From Acidobacteriota bacterium (GTDB taxonomy: Bacteria; Acidobacteriota; Polarisedimenticolia; J045), in the NCBI GenBank assembly GCA_024276295.1, contig JAJRXN010000336.1:1-6073 (forward strand): 6,073 nt of DNA. Reading direction: 5' to 3'. Within the stretch, counting starts at the first letter, position 1, and each line of letters begins with the position of its first letter. The notes under the pieces were generated by a model. It did not search any database. It saw only the letters and a list, made by a program, of their open reading frames with translations, and was not told where the DNA came from. This document shows positions 1-6,073 of the stretch, one piece after another. The translations under genes and the position numbers were made by a program.

Positions 1-1641
1 CGGCTCGACCGCGAGCGCCAGCTCGCCGTCACCGATCAGCCGCCCGGCGTTGACGATCCCCCGCGCCCGCCCGCGCACCTCGATCGACTCGAGCCGTGGC
101 CCGCGACCGGCAGCGTGCAGTTCGATGCGCGCCGCCCCACGGGCGCCTGGCGCAAGCCCGGCCGGGACGGTCAGCCCGAACGCGCGGAGCAGCGCCGGGA
201 GCCGCACGGCGAGGGCATCGGCGGCGACGACCGCCTCGGGAACCAGCCGCGCCTCGGCCCGCCAGCGGTCCCGCGCCGGCCGCAGGCCGTCCCAGACGAG
301 GGCTGCGGAAAGCGGCGCACCGGCCCACTCGCCTTCGAAGCGCAGTCCCTCCGCATCGGACGCGACGATCCGGCCGGAGAGCGCGGCGACGTCGGCGTCG
401 TCTTCGGGCACGAGGTCGCCGGTGACGTTCCAGGAGATCGGCCCGGCCGCCTCCGCGGCGGCGTCGAACGCCAGCTCGAGCCGCGCCGACGCGAGTTCGC
501 GCGGCAGGCCGGCCTGTTCGAGCAGGGTCGGGACCGGAGCCAGGAGCTGTCCGCCGGCCGACCACGTGCCGGCCCTCCAGCCGAGATCGAACTGGCGGAC
601 GAGCAGGTCGCCGTCGAACCGGGCCGCCGCATCGGTCACGACGAACCCTTCGGACGTCGCCCGGAACGGCACGGTCAGCTCGTCGAGAGCGCGCCCGGCA
701 ACCTCGGCGCCGCGCGGGCGTTCGACCAGTCCGACGACCTCGAAGCCGGCCGGCCCGGTGCGGGCCTCGACCGTCAGCGCTACCCGCCCGGCCACGGGCC
801 ACGGCAGGTCGGCGGGAGCCGCCCAGCCTAGATCGACCGCCCCGGCGAGTTGCGCGTCGAGCCGCGGGCGTGCGCCGTCGAGATCGACCCGCGCCTCCCC
901 CTCGAAGGCGAGGACGTCGGCGTCGATGCGGATCCCGTCGACGGCTAGCGTCCGCCCGTCCCAGCGCCAGCGCGCCCGCACCGGCCCGGACCGCGCCGCC
1001 GGCCTTCCGGCGATCTCGAACAGCGCCTGCCCGACGTCGAGCGTGCCCGCGACGCGCACGCCGTCGGCGCTTCCGGTCTCGACGACGATGTCCCGCGCAT
1101 CGAGCGAGAACGGCACGCGCCGCTCGCCGAGAGCGAACGTCCCGCTGCGGATCGTCAGCCGTTCGAGATCAGCGAAGAGATCGACGACCCGGCCGAGCCC
1201 GGCGCCGGCGGCGGCCGCCGGCCCGCGATTCCCGATCGGGTCGGTGAGACGCAGCCGCGGCCGGTCGAGCGCGACTTCGAGCACGCGGATCCGCCCGCGC
1301 AGCAGCGCCGCGCGGGAGACCCGCAGGCGCAGGCCGTCGGCCTCGAACAGCTCGACCGGCGGCGGCCCTTCGAGCCGCAGCGGCCCGCTCCGGATCCGGC
1401 CGGAAAGCGGAGAGAGCCTGAGCCCCTCGAGCGCCAGGCGCGCCTCGCCGGTCGCGGCGATCCGCGCGGCGAGCCGGGAGGCGACCTGCCGGCCGAACCA
1501 CGGGCTCGAGACCAGCGCCACACCGCCGGCGAGCAGGACGATCGCCAGGAGGGCGAGCGCCGCGAAGATCCAGCGGCGCCCGGACTTCGGGGCACGCCGG
1601 CGCTCCTCCCCGGAGAGGAAGGGACGCTCGGCTTTGCCCAT
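1..1641 (-). CDS. TamB/AsmA-like membrane-anchored envelope protein, 3' end beyond window
   Basis: The minus-strand frame from ATG 1641 is open for 547 codons to the left edge, so the C-terminus is missing. The protein starts MGKAERPFLSGEERRRAPKS, has a basic RR stretch, then one hydrophobic helix at ~24-44 (WIFAALALLAIVLLAGG onward), giving an N-in signal anchor with the rest in the periplasm. After the helix comes an amphipathic stretch (GRQVASRLAARIA) and then repeating short beta-type segments alternating hydrophobic and charged residues, such as LRGRIRVLEVALDRPRLRL (~114-132). These are typical of TamB/AsmA-like repeating beta-groove proteins that bridge inner and outer membranes and move phospholipid or aid outer-membrane protein assembly. 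Family assignment is by architecture, not a catalytic motif. An in-frame TGA at 1648-1650 with no start codon before 1641 fixes the earliest start. The gene begins 11 bases after the dksA stop, with only a weak ribosome site (GACGCGAG), suggesting translational coupling. AsmA, TamB and other AsmA-like subfamilies cannot be separated without the C-terminus. Confidence 0.82.
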   Translation of the reverse strand, partial: MGKAERPFLSGEERRRAPKSGRRWIFAALALLAIVLLAGGVALVSSPWFGRQVASRLAARIAATGEARLALEGLRLSPLSGRIRSGPLRLEGPPPVELFEADGLRLRVSRAALLRGRIRVLEVALDRPRLRLTDPIGNRGPAAAAGAGLGRVVDLFADLERLTIRSGTFALGERRVPFSLDARDIVVETGSADGVRVAGTLDVGQALFEIAGRPAARSGPVRARWRWDGRTLAVDGIRIDADVLAFEGEARVDLDGARPRLDAQLAGAVDLGWAAPADLPWPVAGRVALTVEARTGPAGFEVVGLVERPRGAEVAGRALDELTVPFRATSEGFVVTDAAARFDGDLLVRQFDLGWRAGTWSAGGQLLAPVPTLLEQAGLPRELASARLELAFDAAAEAAGPISWNVTGDLVPEDDADVAALSGRIVASDAEGLRFEGEWAGAPLSAALVWDGLRPARDRWRAEARLVPEAVVAADALAVRLPALLRAFGLTVPAGLAPGARGAARIELHAAGRGPRLESIEVRGRARGIVNAGRLIGDGELALAVEP

Positions 1642-1652
1642 CTCGCGTCAGC

Positions 1653-2198
1653 TCAGCTCTCGTCGTCGTCGAGGACGAACCCGGTGTCCTCGTCGGCGGG
1701 TTCCGCGTCCTCGCCCTCTTCGTCGAGGTCTCCGTCCGTCTCGGCCCCCTCGCCGGACTCCTCCTCGTCGTCGGATTCCTCGGCCAGCGCCGCGGCGAGT
1801 TCTTCCTTCTCGATGTCCCGCGCGAAGTCGCGCAGTGGGAGATCGGCCATCTCCTCGCGCTCGATCATCTCCTGACACTCGACGTCGTAGCGGGCCCACG
1901 GCACCGCCTCGAGCCGCTTGGGCGCGATCTTCTCGCCGCAGTTGAGGCATTCGCCGTAGGAACGGTCCTCGATCCGCTCGAGCGCCTCGAGCACGAGGTT
2001 GAGCGTCCGGCGGTCGAGGTCGGTCAGCGAGAGCAGGAACTCGCGGGTGTAGGACGAGACCGCGTCGTCGACGTAGTACTCACCCCCCTCGCTGAGGGTC
2101 GCAAGGTGCTCGTCGCGCGCCCGGGCCGACTTGGCCAGCAGCTGGTCGCGCTTTTCTTCGAGCAGCTTGCGGAACTTCTCGAGTTCCCTCTTTCTCAT
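1653..2198 (-). CDS. DksA/TraR-family regulator with altered zinc finger and acidic tail
   Basis: A 181-residue DksA/TraR-family protein. Relatives bind in the RNA polymerase secondary channel and, with ppGpp, adjust initiation at stress-sensitive promoters. Residues ~1-80 form the helical coiled-coil hairpin: a basic first helix (MRKRELEKFRKLLEEKRDQL), a tip region with Asp44-Asp45, and a return helix FLLSLTDLDRRTLNLVLEAL. The zinc-finger segment follows with Cys84, Cys87 (CLNC), KRLEAVPWARY and Cys108, but the third ligand position is Asp105 (codon 1884-1886), giving C-x2-C-x17-D-x2-C. Residues 141-181 are an acidic tail with 23 Asp/Glu and no Lys/Arg. E. coli DksA is 151 residues, so most of the extra length is this tail. 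The E. coli DxxDxA tip motif is not exactly conserved. The start is ATG 2198, supported by GGAGAG; an upstream TTG at 2234 is possible. It ends with TGA 11 bases before the TamB-like gene. Classical DksA function is not certain, so no symbol is given. Confidence 0.9.
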   Translation of the reverse strand: MRKRELEKFRKLLEEKRDQLLAKSARARDEHLATLSEGGEYYVDDAVSSYTREFLLSLTDLDRRTLNLVLEALERIEDRSYGECLNCGEKIAPKRLEAVPWARYDVECQEMIEREEMADLPLRDFARDIEKEELAAALAEESDDEEESGEGAETDGDLDEEGEDAEPADEDTGFVLDDDES

Positions 2199-2201
2199 CG
2201 G

Positions 2202-2207
2202 CTCTCC
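2202..2207 (-). promoter_or_regulatory. Ribosome binding site deciding the dksA start
   Basis: GGAGAG (2207-2202 on the minus strand) lies 3 nt before ATG 2198. The alternative in-frame TTG at 2234, which would add 12 residues, has no purine-rich sequence upstream and would sit only ~3 nt from the predicted transcription start. The ATG is therefore preferred. Confidence 0.6.
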
Positions 2208-2225
2208 GGCCGCCGCACCCGGCCG
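2207..2225 (-). promoter_or_regulatory. Hairpin abutting the dksA ribosome binding site
   Basis: The palindromic hexamer CGGCCG occurs at 2225-2220 and again at 2212-2207, separated by seven bases, so the leader RNA could form a 6-bp all-GC stem. Its last base is the first G of the putative Shine-Dalgarno sequence. It could modulate ribosome access to dksA, but in DNA this GC-rich such short repeats also occur by chance. Confidence 0.3.
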
Positions 2226-2243
2226 CTCCTCCAAAGGCGCCGG

Positions 2244-2272
2244 AAGTTAGCACCGGCCGGGGGCCCTGTCAA
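2244..2272 (-). promoter_or_regulatory. Candidate sigma70-type promoter for the dksA-like gene
   Basis: Reading the minus strand, a perfect -35 hexamer TTGACA (2272-2267) is followed by exactly 17 bases and then TAACTT (2249-2244), a 3/6 match to the -10 consensus. The -35 overlaps the phoH stop codon. Transcription would start near 2237, giving a ~39-nt leader before the ATG at 2198. The sequence just after the -10 is all G/C (CCGGCGCC), resembling the GC-rich discriminators of stringently controlled promoters, although base composition alone could produce this. A chance match is possible. Confidence 0.42.
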
Positions 2273-3603
2273 AGCCGATCAGCGGCCATTTCCGCCAGGG
2301 CTGAGCGCTCGCCCCGGGTCAGCTTGATCGTCGCCGCCATCGGCTCGCCGCGCAGGCGCTCGGCGACGTAGCTCAGGCCGTTGGACGCCGCGTCGACGTA
2401 CGGATTGTCGATCTGGTCCGGGTCGCCGGTCAGCACGAGCTTGGCGTCCTCGCCGGCCCGCGTGATCACGGTCTTGACCTCGTGCGGGGTCAGGTTCTGC
2501 GCCTCGTCGACCACCAGGAACTGCCGCGGCAGCGAGCGGCCGCGGATGTACGTCAGCGCCTCGATCTCCAGCAGCCCGCGGTCGATCAGCTCGTCGACCG
2601 GGTGGCCGGCCGCCGGCATGTTGGCGTCGTCGAGATCGCCGAGCAGGATCTCCAGGTTGTCGAAGATCGGCTGCATCCACGGGCGCAGCTTCTCGTCAAC
2701 GTCGCCCGGCAGGTAGCCGAGATCGCGGCCCATCGGGAAGATCGGCCGCGCGACGAGCAGCCGGCGGTAGACCTTCCGGTCCAGCGTCTGGGCCAGCCCG
2801 GCGGCGAGTGCCAGCAGCGTCTTGCCGGTCCCGGCCTTGCCGGTCAGGCAGACCAGCGGCACCTCGGGGTCGAGCAGCATCGCCAGCGCGAACTTCTGTT
2901 CGAGATTGCGCGGCTTGATCCCCGCGACGTGACGCGGCAGATCGACCGGCAGCAGCTCGGCCCTGGCCGGCGCACGGCGTGCCAGCGCGGTGTGCTGCTC
3001 GTCGCCGAGGTCGCGCAGCAGCACGCCGACGTTCGGTCCCGGGTCGGCCGGAAGGTCGTCGCCCTCGCCGACCGGCAGGCGGCCGTCGCTGAAGAGCTGG
3101 TCGAGCATCTCGCGCGGAACCTGCAGCTCGACCCAGCTCGCGTCGCCGTTCGGCACGACCGTCGGCAGCCCGGCTTCCTTGTAGTCCTCGGCGCGGACGC
3201 CGACCGCGTCGGCCTTGATCCGCAGGTTCGTGTCCTTGGTGACGAACACCACCGGCGGCTGGTCGCGAGAGAGCTGCCAGGCCAGGCCGAGGATCCGCAT
3301 GTCGGCAGTCTCGCTCGTCCCGGACAGCGGGAACTCCGACGCGACGCCGACGTCGAGCGCGATGCGCAGCATGCCGCCGCCCTCGACGGCGACGCCTTCG
3401 GTCAGGTGTCCCTGCTCGCGCAACCGGTCGAGGTAGCGCGAGATCTGCCGCGCGTTGCGGCCGACTTCGGTCAGCTCCTTCTTGAAGCGGTCGATCTCCT
3501 CGATCACGGTGATCGGAAGCACGACGTCGTTGTCGCCGAAACGGAACAGGCTCTCCGGATCGTGGAGCAGCACGTTGGTGTCGAGTACGAAGGTCTTCTT
3601 CAT
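2269..3603 (-). CDS. PIN-PhoH family ATPase (PhoH2/YlaK-like)
   Basis: This is a complete 444-residue two-domain protein of the PhoH2/YlaK type, in which an N-terminal PIN nuclease-like domain is fused to a C-terminal PhoH P-loop ATPase. Mycobacterial PhoH2 members have reported RNA helicase and RNase activity; the cellular role here is inferred as cytoplasmic RNA processing. The PIN domain (~1-135) opens with FVLDTNVLLHD (Asp8) and carries further candidate acidic metal ligands at Glu35/36 (VIEEIDRF), Asp101 and Asp124 (VTKDTNLR). The PhoH domain (~225-444) has GIKPRNLEQKFAL, Walker A GKAGTGKT (255-262, Lys261), the family block RPIFPMGRDLGYLPGD, Walker B FLVVDEAQN (362-370) and LTGDPDQID (391-399). 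No active-site loss is visible. The ATG at 3603 is chosen because the family starts right at MKKTFVLDTN; an AGGAGG at 3622-3617 lies 13 nt upstream, which is long spacing. It stops at TGA 2271-2269, 70 bp before dksA. No antitoxin-like gene precedes it, unlike mycobacterial phoAT-phoH2. Confidence 0.94.
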   Translation of the reverse strand: MKKTFVLDTNVLLHDPESLFRFGDNDVVLPITVIEEIDRFKKELTEVGRNARQISRYLDRLREQGHLTEGVAVEGGGMLRIALDVGVASEFPLSGTSETADMRILGLAWQLSRDQPPVVFVTKDTNLRIKADAVGVRAEDYKEAGLPTVVPNGDASWVELQVPREMLDQLFSDGRLPVGEGDDLPADPGPNVGVLLRDLGDEQHTALARRAPARAELLPVDLPRHVAGIKPRNLEQKFALAMLLDPEVPLVCLTGKAGTGKTLLALAAGLAQTLDRKVYRRLLVARPIFPMGRDLGYLPGDVDEKLRPWMQPIFDNLEILLGDLDDANMPAAGHPVDELIDRGLLEIEALTYIRGRSLPRQFLVVDEAQNLTPHEVKTVITRAGEDAKLVLTGDPDQIDNPYVDAASNGLSYVAERLRGEPMAATIKLTRGERSALAEMAADRL

Positions 3604-3642
3604 GCGGTCTCGCCTGCCTCCTCGCCGTCCGCGCCGGAAAGG

Positions 3643-3678
3643 CGGAGGCCTGCGTCCCCGGGCGGTCGCAGGCCTCCG
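3643..3678 (-). terminator. Perfect 12-bp inverted repeat after ppdK, terminator-like
   Basis: On the minus strand CGGAGGCCTGCG (3678-3667) and CGCAGGCCTCCG (3654-3643) are exactly complementary and would form a 12-bp GC-rich stem with a 12-nt loop. The hairpin begins six bases after the ppdK TAG. It is followed by CCTTTCC, so it has only a three-base U run and is not a classical intrinsic terminator. It may terminate weakly, protect the ppdK mRNA 3' end, or partly insulate phoH. In the plus direction no T-run follows the stem. Confidence 0.6.
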
Positions 3679-3684
3679 GGGATC

Positions 3685-6073
3685 CTACTCCGAATCGCGC
3701 AGAGCGGCCTGAGCCGCCGCGACCCGCGCCACCGGCAGGCGTCGCGGCGAGCAGGATACGTAGTCGAGACCGACACGGTGGCCGAACTCGATCGAGCGCG
3801 GATCGCCGCCGTGCTCGCCGCAGATCCCGATCTTCAGCCCCGGCCGGGTCGCCCGCCCCTTCCGCACGCCGATGTCGAGGAGCTGGCCGACGCCGTCCTG
3901 GTCGAGCGTCTGGAACGGATCGGCCGGCAGGATGCCGGTCTCGATGTAGAACGGCAGGAACTTGCCGGCGTCGTCCCGCGAGAGGCCCATCGTCGTCTGC
4001 GTCAGGTCGTTGGTGCCGTACGAGAAGAAGTCCGCCGCCTCGGCGATCCGGTCAGCCGTCAGCGCGGCGCGTGGCAGCTCGATCATCGTGCCGACGAGGT
4101 ACTCGACGGTCCGCTTCTTTTCCGAGAACACCTGGGTCGCGACCCGCTCGACGACGGCGCGCTGCCGTGCGAGTTCCTCCCGGAACCCGACGAGCGGGAT
4201 CATGATCTCCGGCCGCACGGTGACGCCTTCGGCGGCGACCTCGCAGGCCGCCTCGAGGATCGCCCGCGCCTGCATCTCGGTGATCTCGGGGTAGGTGTTG
4301 CCGAGCCGGCAACCGCGGTGGCCGAGCATCGGGTTGGCCTCGGCCAGCGCCTCGATCTTGGCCTCGAGCGTCTCGCGCGAGACGCCGAGTTCGCGTGCGA
4401 GCGCCTCGACCTCGCCGGCACCGTGGGGCAGGAACTCGTGCAGCGGCGGGTCGAGCGTGCGGATCGTCACCGGCCTGCCGGCCATCGCCCGGAAGATCCC
4501 CTTGAAGTCCTCGCGCTGCATCGGCAGCAGCTCGGCGAGCGCCGCACGCCGGCCGGGCTCGTCGTCGGCGAGGATCATCCGTCGCACCGACGTGATGCGC
4601 TGGCCCTCGAAGAACATGTGCTCGGTCCGGCACAGGCCGATGCCCTGCGCCCCGAGCGCGACCGCCTCGGCCGCCTGTCCCGGCGTATCGGCGTTGGCCC
4701 GCACGCCGAGCCGGCGGAACTCGTCGGCCCAGTCCAGCAGCCGCGCGTAGCGCCGGGCGATGTCGCTCGACTCGAGCGGACGCGTCCCCTCGACGAGCGC
4801 CTCGACGACCTCGGACGGGTGCGGCGTCATCGTCCCGGAGAACACGCTGCCGGTCACGCCGTCGATGCTGATCGGGTCGCCCTCCCGGACCGTCCGGCCG
4901 CCGACGTGGATCTCGGCCTTGCGGTAGTCGATCTCCAGCGCCGCGCAGCCGACGACGCACGGCTTGCCCATCTGGCGGGCGACGAGCGCGGCGTGGCTGG
5001 TCATCCCGCCCCGCGCAGTGACGACGCCGCGGGCCGCCTTCATGCCGCCGACGTCTTCCGGCGAGGTCTCGTTGCGGACGAGGATCACGTCCTCCCCCGC
5101 CTCGGCCAGCCGCTTGGCGTCCTCGGCGTGGAACACGACCTTGCCGGTCGCCGCGCCCGGCCCGGCGGGCAGACCGCGGGCCAGCAGCCGGCCCGAGGCC
5201 TCCGCCTCGCGCAGCTCGTCCGGCGAGAAGATCGGCGCCAGCAGGTGCTCCATCGCCTCGGCGTCGATGCGCAGGATCGCCTCCTTCGCGTCGATCAGCC
5301 CCTCGTCGACCATGTCGGTCGCGATCACGACCGCGGCGAGGCCGGTGCGTTTGCCGGCCCGCGTCTGGAGCATGAACAGCCGCCCGCGCTCGATCGTGAA
5401 CTCGACGTCCTGCATGTCGTGGTAGTGCTGCTCGAGCCGGTTGGCGATCTCGACGAGCTGCGCGTACGACTCGGGCATCACGACCTCGAGCGGCCGCGCC
5501 TCGGCGTCGCCCCCGGCCTGGGCCAGGCTGATCGGCTGCGGCGTCCGGATGCCGGCGACGACGTCCTCGCCCTGGGCGTTGACCAGGAACTCGCCGAAGA
5601 TCCGCTTCTCGCCGGTCGCCGGGTCGCGCGTGAACGCGACGCCGGTGGCGCAGTCCTCGCCGAGGTTGCCGAACACCATCGCCTGGACGTTGACCGCGGT
5701 CCCCCACTCGTCGGGAATGTGGTACATCCGGCGGTACTCGCGGGCGCGCGGGTTCTGCCACGAGCGGAACACCGCGCGGATGGCGCCCCAGAGCTGCTCC
5801 CACGGATCCTCGGGAAACGGCGCGCCGGTCCGCTCGACGACGAGTTCCTTGTACTCGGCGACGAGCCGCTCGAGGTCCTCGGCCGACAGCTCGAAGTCGT
5901 GCTGCACGCCGCGCTCGTCCTTGAGTCGGCCAAGCCGCTCGTCGAACGGGTCGTGGTCGGTCCTGCTGGCGGCGCCGATCTCGAGCACGACGTCGCCGTA
6001 CATCGCGATGAACCGCCGGTACGCGTCGAACGCGAACCGGCGGTCGCCGGAGACGCGCACCAGACCCTCGACC
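3685..6073 (-). CDS. ppdK: Pyruvate, phosphate dikinase, 5'-truncated by window edge
   Basis: Pyruvate, phosphate dikinase (PPDK) interconverts ATP + pyruvate + Pi and AMP + PEP + PPi in the cytoplasm, for gluconeogenesis or PPi-linked glycolysis. The frame is open to the right edge; 795 residues plus stop are visible, and by comparison with the ~874-residue Clostridium symbiosum enzyme roughly 95 N-terminal residues lie outside. The GTG at 6060 is internal, because family-like sequence (GLVRVSGD) runs through it. Numbering from the first visible codon, the ATP-grasp part ends with TRDPATGEKR (~148-157) and MLQTRAGKRT (~234-243). The swivelling phosphohistidine domain follows, with GGMTSHAA and catalytic His360 (codon 4993-4995); Thr358 is the residue that PPDK regulatory proteins target in plants and some bacteria. 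The C-terminal PEP/pyruvate TIM barrel has GLCRTEHMFF (~479), GTNDLTQTT (~686) and GICGEHGGDP with catalytic Cys751 (codon 3820-3822). All key residues are present. The C-terminus is complete (TAG at 3685-3687). One oddity is SPRRLPVAR near the end, where SPFRVPIAR is usual. Confidence 0.97.
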   Translation of the reverse strand, partial: VEGLVRVSGDRRFAFDAYRRFIAMYGDVVLEIGAASRTDHDPFDERLGRLKDERGVQHDFELSAEDLERLVAEYKELVVERTGAPFPEDPWEQLWGAIRAVFRSWQNPRAREYRRMYHIPDEWGTAVNVQAMVFGNLGEDCATGVAFTRDPATGEKRIFGEFLVNAQGEDVVAGIRTPQPISLAQAGGDAEARPLEVVMPESYAQLVEIANRLEQHYHDMQDVEFTIERGRLFMLQTRAGKRTGLAAVVIATDMVDEGLIDAKEAILRIDAEAMEHLLAPIFSPDELREAEASGRLLARGLPAGPGAATGKVVFHAEDAKRLAEAGEDVILVRNETSPEDVGGMKAARGVVTARGGMTSHAALVARQMGKPCVVGCAALEIDYRKAEIHVGGRTVREGDPISIDGVTGSVFSGTMTPHPSEVVEALVEGTRPLESSDIARRYARLLDWADEFRRLGVRANADTPGQAAEAVALGAQGIGLCRTEHMFFEGQRITSVRRMILADDEPGRRAALAELLPMQREDFKGIFRAMAGRPVTIRTLDPPLHEFLPHGAGEVEALARELGVSRETLEAKIEALAEANPMLGHRGCRLGNTYPEITEMQARAILEAACEVAAEGVTVRPEIMIPLVGFREELARQRAVVERVATQVFSEKKRTVEYLVGTMIELPRAALTADRIAEAADFFSYGTNDLTQTTMGLSRDDAGKFLPFYIETGILPADPFQTLDQDGVGQLLDIGVRKGRATRPGLKIGICGEHGGDPRSIEFGHRVGLDYVSCSPRRLPVARVAAAQAALRDSE

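Noticed and set aside
1155..1595. Minus-strand 146-codon frame within the TamB-like gene
   Set aside because: Out of frame with the 547-codon reading frame, which has the anchor helix and beta-repeat pattern; this one is Arg/Ser/Gly-rich without structure.
50..1945. Long plus-strand open frame of 631 codons
   Set aside because: Rich in Arg, Ser, Pro and Ala with no recognisable domain, antisense to the TamB-like gene and to the 3' part of dksA; it is explained by the codon bias of GC-rich genes on the other strand.
2232..2234. TTG as the dksA start
   Set aside because: No ribosome binding site precedes it and it would lie at the predicted transcription start; ATG 2198 has GGAGAG just upstream and begins the family's first helix.
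3604..3684. Small antitoxin gene upstream of the PIN-PhoH gene
   Set aside because: The 81-bp gap is largely taken up by the hairpin and cannot hold an antitoxin ORF.
4052..5803. Minus-strand 583-codon frame inside ppdK
   Set aside because: A +1/+2 shadow of the well-conserved PPDK frame, with an Arg/Gly/Ala-rich translation typical of out-of-frame reading.
6058..6060. GTG as the ppdK start
   Set aside because: Conserved PPDK sequence continues upstream to the window edge (VEGLVRVSGD) and about 95 more residues are expected, so this is an internal valine.
1..6073. CRISPR arrays, insertion sequences, tRNA/rRNA genes, attachment sites
   Set aside because: Reading both strands shows no spaced direct repeats, transposase motifs, terminal inverted repeats or cloverleaf-like sequence; almost all bases are coding.

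Overview
The window is very GC-rich, and all four genes lie on the minus strand, so the biological reading order runs from high to low coordinates. The proteins point to a Gram-negative bacterium. A TamB/AsmA-like single-pass envelope protein suggests an outer membrane, and the DksA-type protein carries an RLEAVPWARY-type zinc-finger segment that I associate from memory with Acidobacteriota and related deep-branching phyla. The phylum is an inference from family resemblance only. Nothing suggests a plasmid, phage, insertion sequence, CRISPR array or RNA gene.

Layout, in direction of transcription: (1) 6073-3685, the last ~795 residues of pyruvate, phosphate dikinase (ppdK), whose N-terminus is cut by the window edge. 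(2) 3684-3604, an 81-bp gap holding a perfect 12-bp inverted repeat six bases after the ppdK stop, which resembles a terminator but lacks a good U-tract. (3) 3603-2269, a complete PIN-PhoH ATPase of 444 residues. (4) 2268-2199, a 70-bp gap with a plausible sigma70-type promoter whose -35 box overlaps the phoH stop codon, and a hairpin abutting the ribosome binding site. (5) 2198-1653, a DksA/TraR-family regulator of 181 residues in which one of the four zinc-ligand cysteines is Asp and the C-terminus is a long acidic tail. (6) 1641-1, starting 11 bases after the dksA stop, the first 547 residues of a TamB/AsmA-like membrane-anchored protein that runs off the left edge. This last gene has no stop in the window and is overlain by a longer open frame on the plus strand, so a simple ORF caller would miss it.

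Functionally this looks like a housekeeping neighbourhood: central carbon metabolism (PPDK, pyruvate/PEP interconversion), RNA metabolism (PIN-PhoH), control of transcription initiation (DksA-like) and envelope lipid transport (TamB-like). phoH, dksA and the TamB-like gene are closely spaced and may be cotranscribed, with an additional internal promoter before dksA. I see no convincing new multi-gene system. The points most worth a second look are the altered zinc site and acidic tail of the DksA-like protein and the regulatory structures in the two short gaps.
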